The notes beneath the pieces were generated by a model. The model saw only the letters and a program-made list of their open reading frames with translations. It made no database searches and was not told the DNA's origin. A stretch of 64,000 nt of DNA. Origin: Polaribacter sp. (GTDB lineage: Bacteria; Bacteroidota; Bacteroidia; Flavobacteriales; Flavobacteriaceae). Made by a program: the position numbers and the translations under genes. The stretch is from contig JAQXEU010000037.1 in NCBI GenBank assembly GCA_029250685.1, positions 62,001-126,000 on the forward strand. Reading direction: 5' to 3'. This document shows, piece by piece, positions 14,963 to 25,416 of this stretch; the stretch's first letter is position 1, and the number at the start of each line of letters is the position of its first letter.

Positions 14963-17584
14963 GTTTAAGGTAACATCAACTGTCTCACTTTCTTTAATTG
15001 TTGAGTTTAAATAGACTTTCTTATTATTAAAAACTTTAATATGAAGTTGATTGTTTTTTCTTTTAATTTCAATGTCAAAATCAGAATTAAAGGCTTTGAT
15101 ATTTCTTAAAGCTATTTGATTCCATTCTTTTGGAAGTTTTGGGGAAAACGAAAAATTCTTAAAACCAGTGGGTCTAATTCCTAATAATCCTTCAGTAATT
15201 ACTCTACAGTATAAGGCACTTTCGGCAGATAAATGTCGTTGACTTCCTTCTGGGTAAGCTTCAACAGGATAAGGAACGTGTTCACCTAACAAACGTCTTT
15301 CTGAATACTCTTTTAAATATTTCATAGTACGTTTGGTTTCACCAGCTGCAAAAGCTCCTCTAAAAGCATATAATGTTGCTCTGTCCCAAAAGGTTGTAAT
15401 GTTTTCATCCTGAAAAATAGATTTTAATTTTTCTTGATGATTTAATATTTGTTTACTTTTTTTAGTGGCTTTAATAAAATACTGATAGTTTCTTGTAAAC
15501 CCGTAAAACAAATATTTCCATTTTCCATTTAAAGAGATTTTAACACCTGAATTATTTTCAATAGAAATATCTCCAGTAATTCCACCAGGACCCCTTCGGT
15601 CAATTGCTAAAATTGCGACGATGTTTTCTCCTTTTCTTAAATATGATTTAGGAATTGTAAAATTATTAGCTGTTGTATTCCAAATAGAAGTTCCAATTGT
15701 TTTTCCATTCACAAATATTCTTGCCGAATCGTCAATTGATTCATCAATATTTAAGGTAAAATCTGAATTTATATTTTGAATTTTGAATTTTTTTCGAAAC
15801 CAATAAACACCATCTAATGGCTCTTTGTCTTTAAAAATAGTTTCATAATACCCAGGAAGTTGAACACTTCTCCATTTAGAATCTCTAAAGTTTCTCTTTG
15901 TAAATTGATCTTGATTAAAAACCTTGTCATCAAATACTTTATTAATTGCTGCAATTGATCGATTATCACTTTCTTGTAATTTGTGAATTTTAATATATGG
16001 TTTTACAGACGCTTTCCAATCTTTAATGCTTGCTTGAGAAGCCAATCCGTCATTTGTCCATAAATATTTTGAAAATAGAGCATCAACAGTTCCTTTTGTT
16101 CTATTAAAAATATTAACGGTTAATGGTGTAGCAATCCAAGCTCTTAAAAAATCGTTTCCTTCAAAATATCTATATGTTTCAAAACCATTAAGATTTGCTC
16201 CGAAGAATTTTTCAATAGCAATTTTCAAATTTTCTGACTGGGTTTTGTAAGTATTTAATTGCTTTACGTCAATGTCAATTTCTTTTCCTAAAATTGCTGC
16301 AGAAACTAAAGCGTCATAATATAAACTAGATGTATTTAAGTTAGCATCTCCTGCTGCGAACCTTCCTTCTAATTCATCAGAATCAGAAACTACAACTCCG
16401 TTAGAATTCACTTTTCTTCTAGAAAACTCTAAACACCATTCAATTAATGGCCACAATTCTTTTGCTGTATTTCTATTTCCGTAAGCTAACGCAAACCTTG
16501 TAGCTCCATAAGCTATCATCGCCATATCACCTCTGTCTCCAGCGCCATTCCAATAATCTAGGCCTTCTGCTATAATTGAACTAGGAATAGGTTTGTACTC
16601 ATCGTTTATATATCTAGCAAAATGTCTAAAAGAATTTATTGCAGATTCATTTCCTGCACGATTTCCTAGAAAAGGAAAAAAAGGATTTGCATATTCTGCT
16701 TGGTCATTTGCCCATATTGCGGCATAATATCTACTTCCTCCTGGAGCATGCATCAAACCTCCTTTTGTTTTAAAAATGCTTTCTACAGCTCTTATTTTTG
16801 CGAAAGAAAAAGCATTGTTTAAAATTTCATCTGGGGATTCAAGAACTAAAGCGGATGAAGTGTTTTTAACAAAATCAACTCTCTTTTTGTATTCATAATC
16901 TGCAGAAACAAATTGCTCATCTTCGTGTATTCTTCTAGCAGAATATATAATAGCATATTCTAATACTTCATTCTTTCTTAAACTAAACACCCCTCTTTTA
17001 GAAGTTTTAGCTGAAATGATATAAGAACCGGTTACTCCTTTTTCCGCATCTGTTGTGTGTAAATAATTGATATCAGGTAGATCAATTTTTACTGAATTCT
17101 GAGTAGTGTTTTTCAAAGTTATTTTATCAATAAAAACAGGTTGATCTGTAGAAGGAAACAAGTGGTGTTCTACAGCAATTCCAGTATTAGTATTCGATTT
17201 TATTTTAATAATACCTTTGTGATAAAAATGACTAGGGTATTCAATAATTGATTTTCCATTTACTTTTACCTTATCAAAAGTATCACTATCTAAATCATGA
17301 ATTAAACTTGCATGCGTATCATTAGGAATGGTGCGAAGCATTGGGAAAACCAATTTTGTTTTCTGTTTTAAAACCCCCTTTTCTACACCGTAATAAACAA
17401 TTGCTGATGTGTAAAAACCACTCATTTCAATATGATCTAAATGAGATTCATTTTGCTTTACCTTCCATTCAATAGCATTGTCATTTGTTAAATTCCATCT
17501 CGTATCCTGAGATTGAATTGTAAATGGCAAAAAAGCAATTAAAAAAAAGAGGATATATTTTAATACTATAGTTTGGTGTTTCAT
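14960..17584 (-). CDS. Secreted six-hairpin glycosidase with inserted jelly-roll domain
   Basis: An 874-residue secreted protein. The start at 17584 (MKHQTIVLKY) gives a signal peptide ending near FTIQSQ. The N-terminal 260 residues are beta-rich, as in many glycoside hydrolases with an (alpha/alpha)6 catalytic barrel. The barrel begins near ANDQAEYANPFFPFLG and continues with LDYWNGAGDRGDMAM and AGDANLNTSSLYYDALV. At about residues 560-690 a beta jelly-roll resembling GH2 sugar-binding domains (GVYWFRKKFKI, SARIFVNGKTIGTS, LRKGENIVAILAIDRRGPG) interrupts it. The barrel then resumes (TTFWDRATLYAFRGAFA; HLSAESALYCRVITEGLLG). It is probably a rhamnosidase- or debranching-type enzyme, but family and substrate are not certain. 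Confidence 0.7.
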   Translation of the reverse strand: MKHQTIVLKYILFFLIAFLPFTIQSQDTRWNLTNDNAIEWKVKQNESHLDHIEMSGFYTSAIVYYGVEKGVLKQKTKLVFPMLRTIPNDTHASLIHDLDSDTFDKVKVNGKSIIEYPSHFYHKGIIKIKSNTNTGIAVEHHLFPSTDQPVFIDKITLKNTTQNSVKIDLPDINYLHTTDAEKGVTGSYIISAKTSKRGVFSLRKNEVLEYAIIYSARRIHEDEQFVSADYEYKKRVDFVKNTSSALVLESPDEILNNAFSFAKIRAVESIFKTKGGLMHAPGGSRYYAAIWANDQAEYANPFFPFLGNRAGNESAINSFRHFARYINDEYKPIPSSIIAEGLDYWNGAGDRGDMAMIAYGATRFALAYGNRNTAKELWPLIEWCLEFSRRKVNSNGVVVSDSDELEGRFAAGDANLNTSSLYYDALVSAAILGKEIDIDVKQLNTYKTQSENLKIAIEKFFGANLNGFETYRYFEGNDFLRAWIATPLTVNIFNRTKGTVDALFSKYLWTNDGLASQASIKDWKASVKPYIKIHKLQESDNRSIAAINKVFDDKVFNQDQFTKRNFRDSKWRSVQLPGYYETIFKDKEPLDGVYWFRKKFKIQNINSDFTLNIDESIDDSARIFVNGKTIGTSIWNTTANNFTIPKSYLRKGENIVAILAIDRRGPGGITGDISIENNSGVKISLNGKWKYLFYGFTRNYQYFIKATKKSKQILNHQEKLKSIFQDENITTFWDRATLYAFRGAFAAGETKRTMKYLKEYSERRLLGEHVPYPVEAYPEGSQRHLSAESALYCRVITEGLLGIRPTGFKNFSFSPKLPKEWNQIALRNIKAFNSDFDIEIKRKNNQLHIKVFNNKKVYLNSTIKESETVDVTLN

Positions 17585-17641
17585 CAAAAAAAAATTAAAA
17601 GTGTAATACGTGTACAATTTAAAGTTTTAATATGTAGGAAT

Positions 17642-17676
17642 AAAAAAAAGCGTTACCAAATTGGTAACGCTTTTTA
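17642..17676. terminator. Terminator after the metalloprotease gene
   Basis: Perfect stem AGCGTTACCAA/TTGGTAACGCT bordered by A and T runs, 18 bases beyond the stop of the minus-strand metalloprotease. It should separate it from the glycosidase gene downstream. Confidence 0.85.
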
Positions 17677-17694
17677 TAATTAGTTAAGAAAATA

Positions 17695-20139
17695 CTATTT
17701 AGGGTCTAAAATAGTATCTATTCTTTCAACAACATCTTGTAAATGATATCTAGTCATTGTATCAGGTGCAGTAGCAATTGCTCTCTTAGTATCTCTTTTA
17801 ATTCTGTTTAACTCTCCTCTTACTACAGGTTTGATGTCAGAAATATCAGTTCCTTTAGACATTAAAGTTCCTAATCTACTAATGTGAGCTCTTTGTAAGT
17901 TTCTTCTGTATGTATCAATTGATTTTTTTGAATACAACTCAGCCCAAATACCTCTACGTAAATCATACATTAGAGTTATTACAGTATATGCTTTTGCTCC
18001 ATTTAGAGTTTGGTTTTCTACCATTCTAATGATTCTAGCATCATTTAAAAGTCCGTTAAGAGCTCTTGACTGCATGTTTTTGATACGGTTAGAAACTCCA
18101 GATGATTCAGTTCTATCAATAATTGCTTTGTTGATTAACCAAGATGGTGTATTAAATACTTCATCATTAAGATATTTAACAGCACTTCTTTGTCTGTCTT
18201 TTGAAACATTTGTATAGATAACTCCAGCTTGATCAGATGTTTTATTGTCTTCAATAACACCACCCACAATAGTAGTTACATGTCCAGAATATCTCATAAA
18301 TTGAGAAAGTACATGGCCATACATTTCTTTTAAGTCAGCATAATTTTCACCTTTTTTACCAGTCCATCTCATTAAATTCGGAACAATGCGTTTTAAATTT
18401 GCAACTCCGTATTTACTCGCTTTAATTCCGTCATCACCTAAATCTTCAGTTTGAGAACTTGGGTCAATTCTGTTATTTCTTCCAAAACGATACCAAGGAT
18501 CTCCAGCATGTTTTAAAATCCAGCTATCTAAGATTGGTTTTTCTTGTTCTGCAGTTCTTCCTAAGATTGGTCTATAACCCCAGTTAATTGCATGCTTATC
18601 ATATACACCAATATTTGGCATTAATGCAACTCCTTTATCTCCTGGTTGTGCTACATAATTGAAACGTGCATAATCCATAATAGAAGGTGCTGTTCCGAAT
18701 TTTTTTGTAAAAGTAGCAGAACGTAAAGAGTCTACAGGGTATGCAGAACTACTTCCCATGTTATGTGGTAATCCAATTGTGTGTCCTAATTCGTGAGAAG
18801 AAACAAACTTGATTAACTCTCCCATAACTTCAGTTTTGAATCCAACTTTTTGTGCTTCAGGATTTATTGCTGCTGTTTGAACAAAAAACCATCCTTGTAA
18901 TAAGCTCATTACATTGTGATACCAGTTGATATCTGATTCTAAAATTTCTCCTGAACGTGGATCACTTACGTGAGGTCCGTTTGCATTTGGAATTGGAGAA
19001 GCTAAATAACGAATTACAGAATAACGTACATCTTCTGGACTGTACTCTGGATCTTCTTCTGCAGTTGGAGCTCTCTTCGCAACAATTGCATTTTTAAATC
19101 CTGCTGCTTCAAAAGCTACATTCCAGTCATTAACTCCTTGAATAATAAATGGAACCCACTCTTCAGGAGTAGCTCTATCTACGTAATAAACAATTTGTTT
19201 TTTAGGCTCAACTAATTCACCTCTATTAAACTTAGCGATGTCTTCTTTTTTAACTTCTAAACGATACCTATCTAAGTATCTTACAGTTTTACTTCTTTGA
19301 TCAGATAAACCATAGTCTACCTGAGATCTTGCGAACCATCCAACTCTATCGTCAGCGTAACGACGCTTCATAGGAACTTTAGGTAATAAAATCAATGAGT
19401 TACTTAATTCTATTGAAATAGAACCAACACTTTGATTTGAAGGAGGAGCAGATGAGAAATAAGTTTTAACATCTCTGATTTCAATATTTTGTGGGTAACT
19501 ATTTACTCTATCAATAAAAGAACGCTTTGTATCTAATCTAGTAGCTTTTAACCTTCTTTTATAAAAACTAGGTAATCCAATTGCTGCAACATCAGTTGTA
19601 AATAATGTAGTTGCATCAATTACGATAGCATTATTAGCATCTTTATTAATTGCTAGTATAGGAAAAGCAAATAATATTGGGGCAAAATTAGAGTTTTCTA
19701 CTGCTTCGTGTACTGGTAAATTTTTATCAGCAACTACATTTTGAGAAATAACTCTTAATAATATTTTTTTGTCTTTACGTTCCCAACGTAACATTTGTGT
19801 GTTGATTTTTCCACCACCAAAGCCAAGACCATTTGCTGTTTTAGCAATTCTAGTTACCATTAACATATCTCTCCCTAATAAATCATTAGGAATTTCAAAT
19901 AGGTAAGCTGCGTCTTTTTTATGAACTTTAAATAAACCATCATCAGTTTTTACATCTTTTGTAACAACATCTGCATAAGGTTTAATGGCTCCTTTTTTAG
20001 GTTTTGGTTTTGGAGTAGGTTTAACTACTGTTTTAGCATCTTTTTTGCTGTTTTTCTTTTTTCGCTGAGCATCAGCGTCTATAGAAAAACCAAAAACAAA
20101 TAAGACAACTAATAATCTTGAAATGACTTTTTGTATCAT
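17695..20139 (-). CDS. Secreted zinc-dependent metalloprotease (DUF5117/DUF5118 type)
   Basis: An 814-residue protein of a large Bacteroidota family with N-terminal DUF5118 and DUF5117 regions and a zincin catalytic domain. The signal peptide ends near DADAQ, followed by a very basic Lys-rich segment (residues 25-50). The zinc motif HELGHTIGLPHN at about residues 449-460 is the extended HExxHxxGxxH form of metzincins; the Met-turn appears downstream as SIMDYARF. All expected catalytic residues are present, so the enzyme should be active. Substrates are unknown; export to the cell surface or periplasm is inferred from the signal peptide. No T9SS C-terminal sorting domain is evident. Confidence 0.88.
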   Translation of the reverse strand: MIQKVISRLLVVLFVFGFSIDADAQRKKKNSKKDAKTVVKPTPKPKPKKGAIKPYADVVTKDVKTDDGLFKVHKKDAAYLFEIPNDLLGRDMLMVTRIAKTANGLGFGGGKINTQMLRWERKDKKILLRVISQNVVADKNLPVHEAVENSNFAPILFAFPILAINKDANNAIVIDATTLFTTDVAAIGLPSFYKRRLKATRLDTKRSFIDRVNSYPQNIEIRDVKTYFSSAPPSNQSVGSISIELSNSLILLPKVPMKRRYADDRVGWFARSQVDYGLSDQRSKTVRYLDRYRLEVKKEDIAKFNRGELVEPKKQIVYYVDRATPEEWVPFIIQGVNDWNVAFEAAGFKNAIVAKRAPTAEEDPEYSPEDVRYSVIRYLASPIPNANGPHVSDPRSGEILESDINWYHNVMSLLQGWFFVQTAAINPEAQKVGFKTEVMGELIKFVSSHELGHTIGLPHNMGSSSAYPVDSLRSATFTKKFGTAPSIMDYARFNYVAQPGDKGVALMPNIGVYDKHAINWGYRPILGRTAEQEKPILDSWILKHAGDPWYRFGRNNRIDPSSQTEDLGDDGIKASKYGVANLKRIVPNLMRWTGKKGENYADLKEMYGHVLSQFMRYSGHVTTIVGGVIEDNKTSDQAGVIYTNVSKDRQRSAVKYLNDEVFNTPSWLINKAIIDRTESSGVSNRIKNMQSRALNGLLNDARIIRMVENQTLNGAKAYTVITLMYDLRRGIWAELYSKKSIDTYRRNLQRAHISRLGTLMSKGTDISDIKPVVRGELNRIKRDTKRAIATAPDTMTRYHLQDVVERIDTILDPK

Positions 20140-20267
20140 GTATTTATATTTAAAAGGTTAGTGTAAAAAAATTATTTTTTCGAATTTAATACTAATATAG
20201 AAGAAAATTCTTAAAAAAATGTTAAAGACATTGTTGAGTTTACTAGTAAACTAATTTCTATTTATTG

Positions 20268-22469
20268 TTATAAATTAAGCCAATAACTGAGTTTTAAATT
20301 TATGGATCTAAATCTAGGGCTTAAAGGTGAGTTTGTGTTGTAATTATCATTATAAGCAATGAATAAATCAGATAACGGAGCAAAACGCCATTGTAATCTA
20401 GAGTTTATACTCAAACTCTCGTCTTGACTACTGTACTGAATTAACGTATTCCAAAACAAACTTTTATTAAAGGTAACGTCAAATCGAGGGCCAACTAACC
20501 ATATTGATGCTGTTGCATAAGGATCTGGTAAACTAATATAGTTGTAGTTTACTTGAATTTTAGTTTGAAAATTAGGTTCAAACCTCCAATTTAAATTACT
20601 TTCTAATGAATATTTATTTCCATTATAAAATTGCCCTACTGAAGGGGAAACATCAAAAGAAAATTGTTTTCTAATATCTGATCTATATTTTGCTTCAAAA
20701 CTTGTGTAAGAATATCCAACATTTGCTGGTAATTCTGTTGAGCTTGTTCTAGTCGGGTCAAAACCATCATACAAATACGTGTAACGATTAAACATAGAAA
20801 ACTCTAGGTTTGTAGCATTATTAAAATCGATATTCCAATTGCTAATTATCGTGTAATCTGAGTTCTCATAACTTAATTCGGGTTTCCAAATAAAAATTGG
20901 CGTTATTGAAACTGCATGCTTTTGAATTTTGCCAGACTTTGGATAAAAAGTGCGTTCAAAATTTGGATTGATTTTTAAAATATCTGTTCTTCTAATAAAA
21001 CCTAAATCAGATCTAAAAGCATCTTCAATATAAACACCGCTTAATCTAATTTTAAAATTTCTAGAATTGTATTCTGTAGAAATTCCTGCAGAAATATCTT
21101 TGCCATTTGTAGTTGGAGAAAAAGACTTATGTATAAAATATCTTCCATTCCAGGTATTATTTGCGGAAGCTAAATTGTAATCTACACCAATAACTCGATT
21201 GTATTTGTCTTCTTGAGCTAGAAAACTATACTCTTTTGTCGCTTGTTTATTAATGAATAAAAAACTAAGATTTGACCGGCTAAATAATTTTTGTTGAATT
21301 GCAACCACCGAATTGTTTGTAGACGGAATTTCATTTGCAACATCTTCTTCAGTCTGAACACTCAAGATACCTAAACGTAAATTGTTATTTAATTTTCCGC
21401 TTAATCTTGCTCCAGCAACAATTCCGTTCTCTATAGAATTTCCGCTTTTATCTTTTGCAATTCCAATCCGTCTTGAGAAAAAAGGATTTCCGTCTCTTGA
21501 ACTTCCAAAATCTCCAAATAAATCACTGTTTTCAATAAAAAACTGTCTTCGTTCTGGTAACGAAATTTCAAATCTGGTTAAATTTGTGGTTTGTTGATCA
21601 ACTTCTACTTGGGAAAAATCTGGATTGATTGTTACATCTAAATTCATGCTATTGCCAATAGCAAACTTTGCATCTCCTCCAATTTTTACATCATTTATTG
21701 ATGTGTTATTTTCAAAATCTTTTCCAGAAAAAGTATTGATGTATGGTATAATTGCAATAGGTGCTCTAGACTTTCCTAATGGTTTTTCGAAAATCATTTC
21801 GCCCATATAAGCTAAACTAAAAATAAACTGATTTTGTGGAATATTCATCCATGTATTTTGCTGGTTATCTTGCGTATCAAATTGATAGCTATTAAAACGC
21901 CATTTCGTTTCTCCTTCTCTAAATTTAAATGCGGTTAACGGAATTGCAATTTCTGCAACATAGGCATCTTCTAAAATTTGAGTTTTACAAACCCATTTTG
22001 TATCCCAAGCTAAATTAAATCCTCGTAAATCTGTTCCTCCACCAGAAAGCAATGCTTCTCTTTTTACACCTGCGGGATTTGTTCCAAAGAAAAAAGCATT
22101 GGAGCCATCATTAAATGTGTCAAAAATTAGTGTAACATTATCGTTACCTGAAGCTCTAAAATCTCTTCTCAAGGAAGGGACGATGAAATCGTTTGATTTT
22201 GCTTTAACTATAATTCCAACATATAAGTTTTTGTCATCAAACATCATCTTTATTTCTGTTTGATTTTTTGCTTTTAAAGAATCTGTTGGAAAGTATTGCC
22301 AGAAATTTGTAGTTGTTTTAGCTGTTGCCCAAGCGGCCTCATTTAGTAGCCCATCAATAGCTATTTCTCTAATATCTGTATTGATGTGTTTTACAAAAAC
22401 TTGTTTTTTTTCTTGTGCAAATATTGTTGCGAAACTAATTATAAAAATTAGAAATAGATTTTTTTTCAA
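20268..22469 (-). CDS. DUF5916 outer-membrane protein with N-terminal CBM9-like domain
   Basis: A 733-residue protein with a signal peptide ending at ATIFAQ. Residues about 30-220 look like a carbohydrate-binding family 9-like beta-sandwich (IDGLLNEAAWATA, MMFDDKNLYVGIIVKA, YVAEIAIPLTAF). The rest (DUF5916) is rich in alternating aromatic/polar strands (FEISLPERRQFFIENSDLFG is a typical motif) and ends in an aromatic C-terminal strand, KLSYWLNL, as expected for an outer-membrane beta barrel. Similar proteins are often near exported hydrolases. The start codon is TTG (22469); no ATG fits the signal peptide. The substrate is unknown. Confidence 0.8.
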   Translation of the reverse strand: MKKNLFLIFIISFATIFAQEKKQVFVKHINTDIREIAIDGLLNEAAWATAKTTTNFWQYFPTDSLKAKNQTEIKMMFDDKNLYVGIIVKAKSNDFIVPSLRRDFRASGNDNVTLIFDTFNDGSNAFFFGTNPAGVKREALLSGGGTDLRGFNLAWDTKWVCKTQILEDAYVAEIAIPLTAFKFREGETKWRFNSYQFDTQDNQQNTWMNIPQNQFIFSLAYMGEMIFEKPLGKSRAPIAIIPYINTFSGKDFENNTSINDVKIGGDAKFAIGNSMNLDVTINPDFSQVEVDQQTTNLTRFEISLPERRQFFIENSDLFGDFGSSRDGNPFFSRRIGIAKDKSGNSIENGIVAGARLSGKLNNNLRLGILSVQTEEDVANEIPSTNNSVVAIQQKLFSRSNLSFLFINKQATKEYSFLAQEDKYNRVIGVDYNLASANNTWNGRYFIHKSFSPTTNGKDISAGISTEYNSRNFKIRLSGVYIEDAFRSDLGFIRRTDILKINPNFERTFYPKSGKIQKHAVSITPIFIWKPELSYENSDYTIISNWNIDFNNATNLEFSMFNRYTYLYDGFDPTRTSSTELPANVGYSYTSFEAKYRSDIRKQFSFDVSPSVGQFYNGNKYSLESNLNWRFEPNFQTKIQVNYNYISLPDPYATASIWLVGPRFDVTFNKSLFWNTLIQYSSQDESLSINSRLQWRFAPLSDLFIAYNDNYNTNSPLSPRFRSINLKLSYWLNL

Positions 22470-22520
22470 AACGGTAGTTGGTTAGCGTTTCGAAAGATAA
22501 AAAAAATAATAATAGATAGC

Positions 22521-23471
22521 TTATTGAAGTAGAGAAAACAAAAATGTTCTAATTTCTACTGAACAGGAATTACAATTTACAAACGCATCGTGTTTGCCGT
22601 CTTGAACCGTATTTAACTTGCTTGTTAAACCAATTGATTTCGCATAAGGATGTAAAATTCCAGAACCATCAGCAATAATTCCTGTTCCATTTACATTTCC
22701 TTGTAAAAAAGGAACAACTAAATCATCAGTTCCATGATAACTGTATAAACTAGCTTCGCTAGAATTTATAAAATTCGAATTAAATAAAGCGCCAGAAATA
22801 TTAATGACACCTTTTATATCAGAAGAATAATTTTCGTTTCCGCTCATACCTTCCAGTCCACCTTTTGAGTTTACATAATCTACAAATGTTTGTCCGCCAA
22901 TGGTTGTTAATTCGCTTTCATTATTAACATAAGCAGTATGTAAAGCTGTGATTGCTCCGGCTGAATATCCGCCAATAAATACTTTTGTAGAATCGGTTTT
23001 GTACAAGTTAGTTGTTGCTGCATCTTTTGTGAAATAACGAACAGAAGCTTTCATGTCAGCGACAGAATTTATGACCACTTTTTTGAAGTCTAATTGTGTT
23101 GGTGTAACATCTAATAACCTGTAGTTTATGGAAGCGACAACATAACCTGCTTTTGCTAAAAAAGCAGCTAATTCTGATAGATCTTTTTTGTCACCAGAAG
23201 TATAACTTCCGCCATGTGCTAAAACTATTAAAGGTCTATTTATTTCTGTGTCGTTTTCTGGTTGATAAATATCCATAGATAAACCAGTCGCAGCTCCGCT
23301 TAAAGTAACATTTGCTCCATAACGAACATCCTCAGAAACAATTGCGTTTTGAAAAATCTGACTGTTATACCGTTGCTGATTATCTGCTTGATTTGTATAA
23401 TTAATTTCACTTTTTCCACATGAAATTAATAAAAGCAATGAAAAACTAAGAAATAGAATTTTACGAGTCAT
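22521..23471 (-). CDS. Alpha/beta hydrolase lipoprotein (BD-FAE/esterase-like)
   Basis: A 316-residue esterase-like protein. The start at 23471 (MTRKILFLSF) gives a lipoprotein signal with lipobox LISC. The fold is the alpha/beta hydrolase: VLAHGGSYTSGDKKD holds the oxyanion-hole His-Gly-Gly, GGYSAGA the nucleophilic Ser, GTDDLVVPF the likely acid Asp, and GKHDAF the catalytic His. This pattern is of the hormone-sensitive-lipase/BD-FAE group, which hydrolyses carboxyl esters. Substrate is unknown. A Cys pair (NCNSCS) near the C terminus may form a disulfide. It lies between lysS and the DUF5916 gene, all on the minus strand. Confidence 0.82.
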   Translation of the reverse strand: MTRKILFLSFSLLLLISCGKSEINYTNQADNQQRYNSQIFQNAIVSEDVRYGANVTLSGAATGLSMDIYQPENDTEINRPLIVLAHGGSYTSGDKKDLSELAAFLAKAGYVVASINYRLLDVTPTQLDFKKVVINSVADMKASVRYFTKDAATTNLYKTDSTKVFIGGYSAGAITALHTAYVNNESELTTIGGQTFVDYVNSKGGLEGMSGNENYSSDIKGVINISGALFNSNFINSSEASLYSYHGTDDLVVPFLQGNVNGTGIIADGSGILHPYAKSIGLTSKLNTVQDGKHDAFVNCNSCSVEIRTFLFSLLQ

Positions 23472-23579
23472 ATTTTTTGTTGATTGAATCAAGTTTAAAT
23501 TGTTTTTTTGATTCGGTATCTCTTTTTAACGAAAAAAAAGAAACTACATTGTTTGTAATTCCTTTTTTGAATTTATTTT

Positions 23580-25274
23580 TTATAAAGCTTCTACAAATAA
23601 GCCTTCATCTGTTTTAGAAACCTTAGCAACCTCTTTTTTGGTTAACCCTTTAATGGTTTTATCCCATTTTTTGTTGGATAAACCAGATTGTGCTTTCAAC
23701 TCGTTCAAATCTATTTTTTCTGCTTTTGTGATGATTTCCAGCACTGCTTTTTCTTCCTCATTCAATTCTACAGAAACCGCTTTTTTCTCAGGTCGCATTT
23801 GAGGAAAGAATAATACTTCTTGTATTGATTGATTATTCGTTAAAAACATAATCAATCTGTCCATTCCAATCCCCATTCCAGATGTTGGAGGCATTCCGTA
23901 TTCTAAAGCTCTTAAGAAATCTTCATCTATAAATTCTGTTGCTTCATCATCTCCTTTTGCAGCTAGTTTTAATTGGTGCTCAAAACGCTCTCTTTGATCA
24001 ATAGGGTCATTTAATTCTGAATATGCATTTGCAATTTCTTTACCACAAACCATCAATTCAAAACGCTCTGTTAATTCTGGATTATCTCTATGTTCTTTAC
24101 AAAGTGGAGACATTTCCTTCGGGTAATCTGTAATGTATGTTGGCTGAATGTAATTTCCTTCACACTTTTCTCCGAAAATTTCATCAATCAATTTTCCTTT
24201 CCCCATGGTTGCATCAACCTCGATTCCCATTCCTTTTGCTGCTGCAAAAATTTCTTCTTCAGTTTTATCACTAATGTCAAAACCTGTGAAATGTTTGATA
24301 GAATCTGCCATTGTTACTCTTGCATATGGCGCTTTAAAATCAATTTCGTGTTCTCCGAAAGTTGCTTTTGTGGTTCCGTTTACGGCAATTGCACAATGCT
24401 CTAATAAACGCTCACAGAAATCCATCATCCAATTGTAATCTTTGTATGCGACATAGATTTCCATTGCAGTAAATTCTGGATTGTGAGTTCTATCCATTCC
24501 TTCATTTCTGAAGTTTTTAGAAAACTCATAAACACCATCAAATCCACCAACAATTAATCTTTTTAAATACAATTCGTTGGCAATTCTCATATATAATGGA
24601 ATATCTAATGAATTGTGATGTGTAATAAACGGTCTTGCTGCTGCTCCACCAGGAATTGGTTGTAAAATAGGGGTTTCAACTTCAAAGTATCCAGATTCAT
24701 TAAAGAAATTACGCATTGCGTTAAATAACTTTGTTCTTTTAATGAATACTTCTTTTACATGAGGATTTACTGCTAAATCTGCATAACGTTGTCTGTATCT
24801 CATTTCTGGATCTGTAAATGCATCAAATACAACTCCGTCTTTTTCTTTTGGTAATGGTAAAGGTTTTAAAGCTTTACTTAATAAGGTGAAGTCTTTAACT
24901 CTAACTGTTTTTTCGCCAACTTTAGTAGTGAATAATTCTCCTTCAATTCCAACAAAATCTCCTAAATCTAATAATTTCTTAAAGACATCATTGTACTTCG
25001 TTTTATCTTCTCCTTCACAAATAATATCTCTATTAAAATACACCTGAATTTTACCTTCAGCATCTTGTAACTGTGCGAAAGAAGCTTTTCCTTGAATATT
25101 AATAGACATTAATCTACCAGCAATAATTACCTGTTTATCTTCAGTAAAACTCTCTTTAATCTGTTTTGAATTGTGGTTCACTGGAAATAAATCTGCCGGA
25201 TAAGGATTGATCCCTAATTCGCGTAATTTTGATAGTTTTTCTCTACGTACAACTTCTTGTTCTGATAATTGCAT
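23580..25274 (-). CDS. lysS: Lysyl-tRNA synthetase, class II
   Basis: Charges tRNA-Lys with lysine. The 564-residue protein has an N-terminal OB-fold anticodon-binding domain (residues 50-150, [21 protein letters not shown]). The class II catalytic core follows with motif 2 ([20 protein letters not shown]) and motif 3 ([19 protein letters not shown]). The C-terminal 60 residues, beyond the usual end near FFPQMRP, form an extra charged helical extension seen in Bacteroidota LysS. The ATG at 25274 follows a good promoter at 25311-25341. Confidence 0.96.
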   Translation of the reverse strand: MQLSEQEVVRREKLSKLRELGINPYPADLFPVNHNSKQIKESFTEDKQVIIAGRLMSINIQGKASFAQLQDAEGKIQVYFNRDIICEGEDKTKYNDVFKKLLDLGDFVGIEGELFTTKVGEKTVRVKDFTLLSKALKPLPLPKEKDGVVFDAFTDPEMRYRQRYADLAVNPHVKEVFIKRTKLFNAMRNFFNESGYFEVETPILQPIPGGAAARPFITHHNSLDIPLYMRIANELYLKRLIVGGFDGVYEFSKNFRNEGMDRTHNPEFTAMEIYVAYKDYNWMMDFCERLLEHCAIAVNGTTKATFGEHEIDFKAPYARVTMADSIKHFTGFDISDKTEEEIFAAAKGMGIEVDATMGKGKLIDEIFGEKCEGNYIQPTYITDYPKEMSPLCKEHRDNPELTERFELMVCGKEIANAYSELNDPIDQRERFEHQLKLAAKGDDEATEFIDEDFLRALEYGMPPTSGMGIGMDRLIMFLTNNQSIQEVLFFPQMRPEKKAVSVELNEEEKAVLEIITKAEKIDLNELKAQSGLSNKKWDKTIKGLTKKEVAKVSKTDEGLFVEAL

Positions 25275-25310
25275 AATGCCTTATTCTTTATAGGATATAT
25301 AATAAAGGCG

Positions 25311-25341
25311 CAAAGATACAATCAATAAAATGATTAAGCAA
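25311..25341 (-). promoter_or_regulatory. lysS promoter
   Basis: On the minus strand TTG (25341-25339), a 20-base spacer and TATCTTTG (25318-25311). It matches the Bacteroidota TTG-N19/20-TAnnTTTG consensus, with a predicted transcription start about 30 bases before the lysS ATG. Confidence 0.65.
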
Positions 25342-25383
25342 TTTGCAATTAAATAGATTTCTTTTAGAAATCTTTAAAATAAG

Positions 25384-25413
25384 TTGTCAGGTTTAAAAAA
25401 CCTTGTATATTTG
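25384..25413 (+). promoter_or_regulatory. Promoter of the small RNA
   Basis: TTG at 25384-25386, 19-base spacer, TATATTTG at 25406-25413. It is one of the two best promoter matches in the window, and no ORF follows it. This is the main reason to call the downstream stretch an RNA gene. Confidence 0.75.
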
Positions 25414-25416
25414 CAG

